From contig JBDTRO010000070.1 in NCBI GenBank assembly GCA_039931635.1, positions 1-5,222 on the forward strand: 5,222 nt of DNA. Reading direction: 5' to 3'. Below the pieces are notes generated by a model. The model had not been told where the DNA came from and made no database searches. It saw only the letters and a list, made by a program, of their open reading frames with translations. This document shows, in pieces, positions 1 to 5,222 of the stretch (position 1 is the stretch's first letter; every line of letters starts with the position of its first letter). The position numbers and the translations under genes were made by a program. Source of the stretch: RBG-16-66-20 sp039931635 (GTDB lineage: Bacteria > Pseudomonadota > Gammaproteobacteria > Burkholderiales > SG8-39).

Positions 1-1
1 G

Positions 2-292
2 ACGCGCTCCCCTTCCCTGCCGGAAGTGCCGACCTACCAGGAAGCCGGTGTCCCGATCCTGCTCGACCAGTGGCTGGGCTTCCTCGTGCCGGCCGGCACG
101 CCCGCCGAGATCGTGAAGCGCCTCAACGCCGCCACCGACAAGGTCCTCGCCCTGCCCGCCATCCGCGAACGTCTGGCGCCGCAAGGTCTCGAAGCGGTAG
201 GCGGTACGTCCGAACAATTTGCCAAACTTTACCGCGACGATTACGAGAAGTACGGCAAGCTGGTCAAGGAACTGAACATCAAGATTGATTGA
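2..292 (+). CDS. tctC: TctC/Bug-family tripartite tricarboxylate transporter substrate-binding protein, C-terminal part
   Basis: This is the last 96 codons of a gene that begins upstream of the window; the reading frame is open from base 2 to the TGA at 290-292. The visible protein matches the C-terminal lobe of Bug-type extracytoplasmic receptors. It shows the run LPEVPTYQEAGVP, then WLGFLVPAGTP, then EIVKRLNAATDKVL, then RERLAPQGLEAVGGTSEQF and a final lysine-rich helix ending KELNIKID. In the family such proteins bind carboxylates or other small solutes in the periplasm and may serve TctAB membrane partners, though in Burkholderiales most are orphans. The signal peptide and N-terminal lobe are not in the window. 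The gene is followed one base after its stop by a LivM permease gene, so it may be cotranscribed with ABC rather than TctAB components. The family call is secure; the ligand is unknown. Confidence 0.93.
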   Translation, partial: TRSPSLPEVPTYQEAGVPILLDQWLGFLVPAGTPAEIVKRLNAATDKVLALPAIRERLAPQGLEAVGGTSEQFAKLYRDDYEKYGKLVKELNIKID

Positions 293-293
293 A

Positions 294-1244
294 GTGTCCT
301 GGCGGCGGAGCGGCGTCTGCATGCTCGTGCTGGCAGCGGCCTGCGTGCCGCTGACCGCCAGCGATTTCGAGCTGTTCACCCTCACCAACGTATTGATCTA
401 TGCAATCGCCTTGCTCGGCGTGAACGTCCTCGTCGGGTACAACGGCCAGATTTCGCTGGGACACGGCGCGTACTATGCGATCGGCGCATACACGGCGGCG
501 ATCCTGGTCGCGCATTTCGCCGTCCCGCACTGGGCCGCCATTCCCGTTGCGGGCGCTATCAGCCTGATTGCCGGCTTCGCTTTCGGTTTTCCGCTGCTGC
601 GTCTCGGCGGCATGCATCTCGCGATGGCGACATTCGCGCTCGGTGCCGTGGTGCCGATCGTCGTAAAGCACAGCCAGATAGAGCACTGGACCGGCGGCGG
701 CCAGGGCATCGCTCTCGACAAGCCGGAAGTGCCTTTCGATTTGCCGCTCAGCTTCGATCAGTGGCTGTACCTGCTCACCTTGTTCGTGCTGGTGCTCTCG
801 TTCGCCATTGCCGCCAACCTCCTGCACGGCCGGATCGGCCGCGCCATCATCGCGATTCGCGACAGTCCCATCGCGGCGGAAGCGGCGGGCATCGATGCGG
901 CGTACTACAAGTCGGCTGCCTTCGGCATCAGCGCGATGTACGTCGGAATTGCCGGAGCGCTGGCGGCGATTGCGCTCCAGTATGTGGCGCCGGGCCTGTT
1001 CGGGGTCTTCCTGTCGTTCGGCTTCCTGATTGGCGTCGCCGTCGGCGGATTCGGTTCATTGAGCGGCGCCATCTATGGGGCGGTTTTCCTGCAATTGATC
1101 TTCGCCTTCGTCGGCAGTACCGCCCAGACCCTGCACACCTCGAATGGTTTCCTCATCTACGGGCTCACCCTGATCCTCGTCATACGTTTCATACCCGGCG
1201 GTATCGCTTCGGTGATGAAACGCCTTGCTCGACAAACTATATAA
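294..1244 (+). CDS. livM: Stand-alone branched-chain amino acid (HAAT) ABC transporter permease, LivM type
   Basis: Inner-membrane permease of 316 residues from GTG 294, a normal length for LivM. Family marks are LVGYNGQISLGHGAYYAIGAY (about residues 46-66), a TGGGQGI segment near 133-139, the cytoplasmic coupling loop AIRDSPIAAEAAGID (about 187-201) that contacts the ATPase, a glycine-rich VGGFGSLSG near 250-258, and the conserved end RFIPGGI. Several hydrophobic segments are visible, the first (VCMLVLAAACVPL) after a basic start WRRSG. Start choice is uncertain: TTG 285 overlaps the upstream stop and ATG 321 would shorten the first membrane helix, with a GGAG 10 nt before it. GTG 294 keeps the basic N-terminus and sits one base past the upstream stop, which fits reinitiation, but it lacks a clear Shine-Dalgarno. 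LivM needs a LivH partner and ATPases; none is adjacent on the left within the window, so they may lie upstream or be shared with the operon to the right. The TAA stop lies inside the A/T-rich promoter region of the next gene. Confidence 0.9.
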   Translation: MSWRRSGVCMLVLAAACVPLTASDFELFTLTNVLIYAIALLGVNVLVGYNGQISLGHGAYYAIGAYTAAILVAHFAVPHWAAIPVAGAISLIAGFAFGFPLLRLGGMHLAMATFALGAVVPIVVKHSQIEHWTGGGQGIALDKPEVPFDLPLSFDQWLYLLTLFVLVLSFAIAANLLHGRIGRAIIAIRDSPIAAEAAGIDAAYYKSAAFGISAMYVGIAGALAAIALQYVAPGLFGVFLSFGFLIGVAVGGFGSLSGAIYGAVFLQLIFAFVGSTAQTLHTSNGFLIYGLTLILVIRFIPGGIASVMKRLARQTI

Positions 1245-1256
1245 ATATTATATAAT
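1229..1256 (+). promoter_or_regulatory. Predicted sigma70-type promoter of the RHH-transporter operon
   Basis: TCGACA at 1229-1234 matches the -35 consensus at five of six bases. A perfect TATAAT lies at 1251-1256 after a 16-bp spacer. Transcription would be expected to start near 1262-1264. The -35 and much of the spacer lie in the last codons of the upstream livM gene, as is common for a promoter of a closely packed downstream operon. An A/T-only sequence yields TATAAT by chance more easily than average DNA, but the coincidence with a good -35 at proper spacing directly before a new gene makes the call reasonable. It is read from sequence alone. Confidence 0.65.
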
Positions 1257-1265
1257 ATATGTATA
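1238..1265. promoter_or_regulatory. 28-bp imperfect A/T palindrome over the -10 box, candidate operator
   Basis: The core ATATTATATAATAT (1245-1258) is a perfect 14-bp palindrome centred between 1251 and 1252. Extending outward to 1238 and 1265 keeps 12 of 14 base pairs matched, with mismatches only at 1244/1259 and 1242/1261. It covers the predicted -10 and the likely transcription start, the position where a bound repressor would block RNA polymerase. The adjacent gene encodes a probable ribbon-helix-helix protein, a family that binds short palindromic or repeated operators as dimers of dimers, so an autoregulatory site is a natural reading. Alternating A/T tracts are easily self-complementary, so symmetry alone is weak evidence. 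Confidence 0.45.
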
Positions 1266-1468
1266 TGCCAAAGATAAAGGTCAAGGTCAGCACTTTCTCG
1301 GCGATGCCACGCGACCTCGAAATGCTTGAGATCGTGGCCCGCTATCACGGCATGAACAAGAGCGCGACGCTGGTCAGCCTCGTCCGTAGAGAGTTCTGGC
1401 GCGCCTTTCCTGGTGGTACAGACAAAATCCGCCCAGATCGCGGTGCCAAAGTAGAGGACAGCAAATGA
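1265..1468 (+). CDS. Small ribbon-helix-helix (CopG/Arc-like) DNA-binding protein, probable operon regulator
   Basis: A 67-residue protein with the layout of a ribbon-helix-helix regulator. A short alternating strand KIKVKVSTFS (3-12) would form the DNA-contacting ribbon. Helix A is about 15-28 (PRDLEMLEIVARYH), followed by the turn GMNKS (29-33), whose N-K-S resembles the phosphate-contacting start of helix B. Helix B runs about 33-48 (SATLVSLVRREFWRAF), then a polar, probably disordered tail. Such proteins act as dimers in the cytoplasm. An in-frame ATG at 1259 exists, but it lies upstream of the predicted transcription start; ATG 1265 is preferred. Neither has a Shine-Dalgarno, so translation may be leaderless. 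The stop TGA overlaps the ATG of the binding-protein gene (ATGA), implying translational coupling. Base composition is somewhat less GC-rich than its neighbours. The fold is assigned by eye from pattern, not by a profile match; an antitoxin-like role is possible but no toxin gene is adjacent. Confidence 0.72.
   Translation: MPKIKVKVSTFSAMPRDLEMLEIVARYHGMNKSATLVSLVRREFWRAFPGGTDKIRPDRGAKVEDSK
1454..1458 (+). promoter_or_regulatory. Shine-Dalgarno of the binding-protein gene
   Basis: GAGGA lies six bases before ATG 1465, inside the last codons of the small RHH gene. It is the clearest ribosome binding site in this operon, and it fixes the start of the periplasmic protein. It implies that this product is translated better than the regulator before it, as expected for a binding protein needed in excess over its permease. 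Confidence 0.75.
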
Positions 1469-2640
1469 GAGCCCTGTTTCTGATCGCCCTGCTTGCCTCA
1501 TCGAACGCTTTCTCGCAGACCATCAAGATCGGCGAGCTGAACAGCTACAAGGTGTTCGCTGCTTTCCTGGAGCCCTACAGGAAGGGCATGGAGCTCGCGC
1601 TCGAAGAGATCAATGCCTCGGGCGGCCTGCTGGGGAGGAAGCTGGAACTGGTGGTACGGGATGACGGCGGCAATCCGGGCGACGCGGTGCGGGTCGCGGA
1701 GGAGTTGATTTCGCGCGAGAAAGCAGACGTGCTGATGGGGACGTTCGCGTCGAACGTCGGACTGGCGGTGTCGAATCTCGCCGCGCAGCGCAAGGTGCTG
1801 TTCGTCGCCTCCGAGCCGCTCACCGACAAGATGGTGTGGGAGAACGGCAACCGCTACACGTTCCGCCTGCGGCCTTCGACGTACATGCAGACGGCGATGC
1901 TGATCCCCGAGGCGGTGAAGCTCAAGAAGAAGCGCTGGGCGATCGTCTATCCCAACTACGAATACGGCCAGTCGGCCACGGCCTCGTTTAAGAAGCTTTT
2001 GAAGGCGGCACAGCCCGACGTGGAGTTCGTCGTCGAGCAGGCCCCGCCGCTGGGCAAGATCGATGCGGGCGCGGTGGTGCAGGCGCTCGCGGATGCGAAG
2101 CCCGACGCCATTTTCTCGTCGCTCTTCGCCGCCGACCTGCAGCGCTTCGTGCGCGAGGGCAATACGCGCGGCCTCTTCAGGAACACGCCGGTATTCAACC
2201 TGCTCGCCGGCGAGCCGGAATATCTCGACACGCTGAAGGACGAGACGCCGGAGGGCTGGTGGGTCACGGGCTATCCCTGGAACGCGATCAACACGCCGGA
2301 GCACAAGAAGTTTCGCGACGCCTACCAGAAGCGCTGGAAGGACTACCCGCGCCAGGGCTCGGTAGTCGGCTACAGCGCGGTTTACACGGTGGCGAACGCG
2401 ATCCGCAAGGCGAAATCGACCGATACCGAGAAGGTCGTGGACGCCATGCGCGGCCTGGAGATGCAGACGCCCTTCGGCCCGATCGTCTGGCGGCCGCTGG
2501 ACCACCAGTCCACGATGGGCGCCTATGTTGGCCAGCTCGCGAAAAAGGGCGGCCAGGGCGTGATGGTCAACTGGCGCTTCGCCGACGGCGCCAACTTCCT
2601 GCCCTCCTTCGAGGAAGTGAAGTCACTTCGTAAAGATTAG
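1465..2640 (+). CDS. Periplasmic substrate-binding protein of a branched-chain amino acid-type ABC transporter (LivK-like, Peripla_BP_6)
   Basis: A 391-residue precursor with a short signal peptide: MR, a hydrophobic core LFLIALLASS, and a probable signal peptidase I site after NAFS at residue 17, giving a mature protein starting QTIKIGELN. Family features in order are the first-lobe helix EPYRKGMELALEEINASGGLLGRKLELVVRDDGGNP (37-71), GTFASNVGLAVS (92-103) forming the first ligand-facing loop, VASEPLTDKM (114-123) in place of the usual SPGAT-like stretch, WAIVYPNYEYGQS (158-170) leading the second lobe, and TPFGPIVWRPLDHQST near 335-350. It should capture a solute in the periplasm and deliver it to the LivHM permease encoded 8 nt downstream. 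The ligand cannot be deduced; the unusual pocket loop at 114-123 argues against simply calling it leucine-binding. The start is supported by the GAGGA six bases upstream and by the ATGA overlap with the preceding gene. Confidence 0.93.
   Translation: MRALFLIALLASSNAFSQTIKIGELNSYKVFAAFLEPYRKGMELALEEINASGGLLGRKLELVVRDDGGNPGDAVRVAEELISREKADVLMGTFASNVGLAVSNLAAQRKVLFVASEPLTDKMVWENGNRYTFRLRPSTYMQTAMLIPEAVKLKKKRWAIVYPNYEYGQSATASFKKLLKAAQPDVEFVVEQAPPLGKIDAGAVVQALADAKPDAIFSSLFAADLQRFVREGNTRGLFRNTPVFNLLAGEPEYLDTLKDETPEGWWVTGYPWNAINTPEHKKFRDAYQKRWKDYPRQGSVVGYSAVYTVANAIRKAKSTDTEKVVDAMRGLEMQTPFGPIVWRPLDHQSTMGAYVGQLAKKGGQGVMVNWRFADGANFLPSFEEVKSLRKD
2614..2629. repeat. Inverted repeat at the 3' end of the binding-protein gene
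   Basis: GAAGTGA (2614-2620) and TCACTTC (2623-2629) are perfect seven-base inverted arms separated by AG. In RNA this would fold as a six-pair stem with an AAGT loop. It sits in the codons for EEVKSLR, just before the stop, and no T-run follows, so it is not a normal intrinsic terminator. By analogy with other binding-protein operons, a hairpin here could protect the upstream message or limit readthrough into the permease gene. This is inference only, and the stem is short. Confidence 0.35.
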
Positions 2641-2648
2641 ACTGTTCA

Positions 2649-4466
2649 ATGAGTTGGTCCTCGGTCCTCATCCAATTCCTTAACGGCCTGGCGGGGGCCT
2701 CCTCGCTCTTCCTGGTGGCGGCCGGCCTGTCCCTGATTTTCGGCGTTACCCGGATTGTCAACTTCGCCCACGGCTCGCTGTACATGCTCGGCATGTACCT
2801 GGCCGTTTCGCTGGCTGAGCGAGTCGGCTTCTGGGCCGCCGTGCCGCTGGCGGCTCTGACCGTTTGTCTCGTCGGGTCCCTCATCGAATTGTTTTTATTG
2901 AGGAAAATATATAAGGCGCCGGAGCTCCTGCAGCTGCTGGCCACCTTCGCCCTGGTGCTGGTGATCAAGGACGCCGCACTCTGGCTCTGGGGGCCGGAAG
3001 ACCTGCTCGGGCCGCGCGCACCCGGCTTTGCCGGGGCCGTGGAGGTGGCGGGCAGCGCGTTCCCGCAATACGACCTCTTCCTCATCCTCCTGGGCCCGCT
3101 GGTGCTGGTTTTTCTCCAGTGGATCCTTGCCAGAACCCGCTGGGGCGTCCTGATCCGCGCCGCCACCGAAGACCGGGAGATGGCCGGCGCGCTGGGCGTC
3201 AACCAGCGCTGGCTGTTTACCGGTGTGTTCGCGCTGGGCGCGCTCCTCGCGGGACTGGGAGGCGCGCTGCAGATACCGCGGGAGCCGGCCAACCTGAATG
3301 TCGACCTGTCGGTGATCTCGGACGCTTTCGTGGTGGTGGTGGTGGGCGGCCTGGGCTCGATCCCGGGCGCGTTCATCGCCGCGCTGCTGATCTCGCTGGC
3401 GAAGGCGTTCTGCATCGGGCTGGGATTCTCCAAGGCCACGCTGGTGGTGGAATTCATCATCATGGCCGCGGTCCTCGTAACGCGGCCCTGGGGATTGCTC
3501 GGACGCGAGCAGGCGGCAGCGAGAAATCCCGGCTTGCAGGAAACATCCTTTGAAGTACCAGGACGGAAAATCCTCCTCGGTGGCGCGGCGCTGTTTGCGG
3601 TCCTCGTGCTGCTGCCGCTCGCCTCCTCCGGGTACACGCTGGTATTGCTCACCGACGTTCTCGCCTTCGCACTGTTCGCGGCGAGCCTGCACTTCCTCCT
3701 GGGTCCGGCGGGGCTCTACTCCTTCGGCCACGCGGCTTATTTCGGATTGGGCGCCTACGCGGCGGGCATTCTTTTCCTGCAGGCGAAACTCCCCATGGAA
3801 CTTGCGCTGGCGCTGGCGCCGCTGGCGGCGGGCCTGGGCGCGCTCCTCTTCGGCTGGTTCTGCGTGCGGCTCTCCGGCGTCTACTCGGCGATGCTGACCC
3901 TCGCCTTCGCGCAGATCGCCTGGTCCGCGGCCTTCCAGTGGGATGCGCTGACTGGCGGCTCGAACGGCCTGGTCGGCATCTGGCCGGCGCCGTGGCTGGC
4001 GTCGAAGACCGCGTACTACCTCCTGACGCTCGTGCTCTGCGCAGCGGGCATTGCTTTCCTTTGGCGGGCCATTCATTCGCCCTTCGGCTATGCGCTGCGT
4101 GCGGGCCGCGATTCGCCGCAGCGCGCGGAGGCGAGCGGCATCGATCTGCGCGCCATGCAATGGGTAGCGTTCACCATCGCGGGAACCGCGGCCGGCATCG
4201 CGGGCGCGCTGTACGCGTTTTCGAAAGGCTCCATCTCGCCGGACGCCATGGGCATCCAGCGCTCGGTGGACGGATTGGTGATGGTGCTGCTGGGCGGCAT
4301 CCAGACCCTGAGCGGGCCGGTCTGGGGCGCGGCACTCTTTACCTGGCTGCAGGATTCTGCGGCGCGCAACATCGACTACTGGCGCGCGGCCACCGGCAGC
4401 GTGATCCTCGCGCTGGTCCTGGTGTTGCCGAACGGTCTCGGCTCCATTTTGCAAAAGCGAAAATGA
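2649..4466 (+). CDS. livHM: Fused LivH-LivM permease of a branched-chain amino acid-type ABC transporter
   Basis: A 605-residue inner-membrane protein joining two permeases that are usually separate. Residues 1 to about 285 are LivH-like: GLSLIFGVTRIVNFAHGSLYMLGMY (26-50), the ATPase-contact loop LIRAATEDREMAGALGVN (168-185), VVVVVGGLGSIPGAF (228-242) and the end TRPWGLLGRE (278-287). A polar linker of about 20 residues (roughly 287-307, AAARNPGLQETSFEVPGRK) leads to a LivM-like half. That half shows GLYSFGHAAYFGLGAYAAG (355-373), TGGSNGLVGIWPAP (435-448), ALRAGRDSPQRAEASGID (482-499), VLLGGIQTLSGPVWGA (546-561) and the end LPNGLGSIL. The fusion provides both halves of the translocation pore in one chain. 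The frame is continuous with no sign of a frameshift. It starts 8 nt after the binding-protein stop with only a weak Shine-Dalgarno, and its TGA overlaps the ATG of the ATPase gene, so coupling is expected. Confidence 0.95.
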   Translation: MSWSSVLIQFLNGLAGASSLFLVAAGLSLIFGVTRIVNFAHGSLYMLGMYLAVSLAERVGFWAAVPLAALTVCLVGSLIELFLLRKIYKAPELLQLLATFALVLVIKDAALWLWGPEDLLGPRAPGFAGAVEVAGSAFPQYDLFLILLGPLVLVFLQWILARTRWGVLIRAATEDREMAGALGVNQRWLFTGVFALGALLAGLGGALQIPREPANLNVDLSVISDAFVVVVVGGLGSIPGAFIAALLISLAKAFCIGLGFSKATLVVEFIIMAAVLVTRPWGLLGREQAAARNPGLQETSFEVPGRKILLGGAALFAVLVLLPLASSGYTLVLLTDVLAFALFAASLHFLLGPAGLYSFGHAAYFGLGAYAAGILFLQAKLPMELALALAPLAAGLGALLFGWFCVRLSGVYSAMLTLAFAQIAWSAAFQWDALTGGSNGLVGIWPAPWLASKTAYYLLTLVLCAAGIAFLWRAIHSPFGYALRAGRDSPQRAEASGIDLRAMQWVAFTIAGTAAGIAGALYAFSKGSISPDAMGIQRSVDGLVMVLLGGIQTLSGPVWGAALFTWLQDSAARNIDYWRAATGSVILALVLVLPNGLGSILQKRK

Positions 4467-5215
4467 ACGTCCTCGCCGTCCGTAATCTTTCCAGGTCCTT
4501 CGGCGGCGTGCAGGCCGTGGCGGGCGTGAGTTTCTCCGTCGCCGCAGGCGAAATGCTGGCGATGATCGGGCCGAACGGCGCCGGCAAGACCACCTGCTTC
4601 AACCTCATCAACGGGCAGCTGCGGCCCGACGCCGGCGAGATTTTTCTCGGGCACAGGAAAATCCAGGGGCTTGCGCCGCGAGAACTCTGCCGGCTGGGCG
4701 TCGGCCGCACCTTCCAGGTCACCGCCACTTTCGGCTCGATGACCGTGCGGGAAAACGTGCAGGTCGCACTGCTCGCGCAGGCGGGACGATTAGGTTCGAC
4801 GCTTGCTTCCTTTTCGAAATCTTCTCCGGACGAAGCGAATGCGCTGCTGAACAAAGTTGGCATGGGACCGCAATCAGACCGTCCGTGCGCGGAACTCGCC
4901 TACGGCGATTTGAAGCGCGTCGAATTGGCAATCGCGCTGGCGTCGCGCCCGCGCCTGCTGCTGATGGACGAACCCACCGCCGGCATGTCGCCGGCGGAGC
5001 GGAACGAATTGATGCAACTCGCCGCCGATCTCGCCCGCGGCTCGAAAATAGCGGTGCTGTTCACCGAGCACGACATGGACGTCGTCTTCCGCCATGCCGA
5101 CAGAGTCATCGTGTTGTCGGAGGGAAGCGTGATCGCGCAAGGTTCGCCAGCCGAGGTGCGCGCTGATGCGAAGGTGCGCCGCGTCTACCTCGGCGAGGAA
5201 TCCGCCGATGCTTGA
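4463..5215 (+). CDS. livG: ABC transporter ATP-binding protein, LivG type
   Basis: A cytoplasmic ATPase of 250 residues, the usual LivG length. Motifs in order: the aromatic contact region RSFGGVQAV (11-19), Walker A GPNGAGKTT (36-44), Q-loop glutamine in GRTFQ (Q85), ABC signature region LAYGDLKRVE (145-154; LAYG, as in E. coli LivG, in place of LSGGQ), Walker B LLLMDEP (165-171) with catalytic E170, D-loop AGMSPAE (173-179), H-loop histidine in TEHDM (H203), and the LivG-type tail VYLGEE. All catalytic residues are present. It would pair with LivF to power import through the LivHM permease. The frame is open for another 525 bases upstream, but that extension is antiparallel to no known domain and overlaps livHM; ATG 4463, in an ATGA overlap with the livHM stop, gives the standard N-terminus MNVLAVRNLSRSFGG. 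No strong Shine-Dalgarno precedes it, which fits translational coupling. Confidence 0.96.
   Translation: MNVLAVRNLSRSFGGVQAVAGVSFSVAAGEMLAMIGPNGAGKTTCFNLINGQLRPDAGEIFLGHRKIQGLAPRELCRLGVGRTFQVTATFGSMTVRENVQVALLAQAGRLGSTLASFSKSSPDEANALLNKVGMGPQSDRPCAELAYGDLKRVELAIALASRPRLLLMDEPTAGMSPAERNELMQLAADLARGSKIAVLFTEHDMDVVFRHADRVIVLSEGSVIAQGSPAEVRADAKVRRVYLGEESADA
5195..5199 (+). promoter_or_regulatory. Shine-Dalgarno of the following livF-type gene
   Basis: GAGGA lies eight bases before ATG 5208, within the last codons of livG. Its good spacing is the main reason to accept the truncated reading frame at the right edge as a real gene start. Confidence 0.6.
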
Positions 5216-5222
5216 ATTGAAG
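5208..5222 (+). CDS. livF: Start of a probable LivF-type ATP-binding protein, truncated by the window edge
   Basis: Only five codons are visible, reading MLELK, in the frame one base later than livG and overlapping its end by 8 nt. LivF proteins commonly begin MLELK or very similarly, the position after livG is the standard one, and a GAGGA lies eight bases upstream. The encoded protein would be the second ATPase subunit, forming the LivG-LivF heterodimer. The call rests on context and start signals, since no domain is visible. Confidence 0.68.

Noticed and set aside
85..100. Perfect 16-bp palindrome CGTGCCGGCCGGCACG inside the tctC gene
   Set aside because: It encodes the conserved Bug segment VPAG with high-GC codons. 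With no regulatory context, codon choice and GC bias explain it.
1238..1265. The A/T palindrome read as an intrinsic terminator for the livM gene
   Set aside because: A stem of only A-U pairs would be weak and no U-run follows. The promoter and operator readings fit better.
1265..1468. The small RHH gene as the antitoxin of a toxin-antitoxin pair
   Set aside because: The neighbours on both sides are transporter genes and no small toxin-like reading frame is adjacent on either strand.
1498..2505. Long minus-strand open frame opposite the binding-protein gene
   Set aside because: It is rich in arginine, leucine and histidine with no recognizable domain, as expected of an antisense shadow of a GC-rich gene whose + strand product is clearly a known family.
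3330..3344. Five tandem GTG repeats in livHM
   Set aside because: They encode the valine run before GGLGS that LivH proteins normally have. A trinucleotide repeat keeps the frame, so phase variation by frameshift is not expected.
2567..4454. Two long minus-strand open frames opposite livHM
   Set aside because: Their translations are low-complexity (serine/arginine- or glutamine/arginine-rich), and the + strand permease has all family motifs, so they are shadows.
3938..4462. Open frame extending 525 bases upstream of the livG ATG, in another frame over livHM
   Set aside because: It lies wholly within the well-supported LivM half of the fusion permease, and its translation is arginine- and glycine-rich with no domain. 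The livG N-terminus is fully explained by ATG 4463.
4977..4997. Eight-pair GC stem with a five-base loop inside livG
   Set aside because: It falls on the conserved TAGMSPAE codons after Walker B and has no T-run, so it is not a terminator. GC-rich codons of a conserved motif are enough to explain it.

Overview
All supported genes lie on the + strand, close together or overlapping. The high GC content, the presence of a Bug/TctC-type binding protein and the branched-chain amino acid (HAAT) ABC transporter architecture suggest a betaproteobacterium, probably in or near the Burkholderiales. That placement is inferred from style and gene content; there is no phylogenetic marker in the window.

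The left part (2-1244) holds the 3' end of a TctC/Bug-family periplasmic solute-binding protein gene. It is followed one base later by a stand-alone LivM-type permease gene. These two look like the tail of one transcription unit whose other genes lie upstream of the window.

A sharp composition break follows at about 1238-1267: 23 uninterrupted A/T bases inside GC-rich DNA. It carries a good sigma70-type promoter (TCGACA, 16 bp spacer, TATAAT) and a 28-bp imperfect palindrome centred on the -10 box. The promoter points into a 67-codon gene encoding a probable ribbon-helix-helix (CopG/Arc-like) DNA-binding protein. Its most plausible ATG falls about where transcription should start, so the mRNA may be leaderless.

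The right part (1465-5222) is a compact ABC uptake operon: a LivK-like periplasmic binding protein, a 605-residue LivH-LivM fusion permease, a LivG ATPase, and the first five codons of what should be LivF. The junctions are ATGA overlaps at 1465 and 4463, an 8-nt gap at 2641-2648 and an 8-nt overlap at 5208. The binding protein would capture a ligand in the periplasm, the fused permease would form both halves of the membrane channel, and LivG/LivF would drive import. The substrate cannot be named from sequence; amino acids, amides and aromatic or other small carboxylates are all possible for this family.

The most interesting element is the small RHH gene as first cistron of the transporter operon, translationally coupled to the binding-protein gene and preceded by a palindrome over its promoter. 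This suggests a self-regulating transport operon. No RNA genes, insertion sequences, CRISPR arrays or clear intrinsic terminators were seen, and there is no gene-free stretch longer than about 20 bases.
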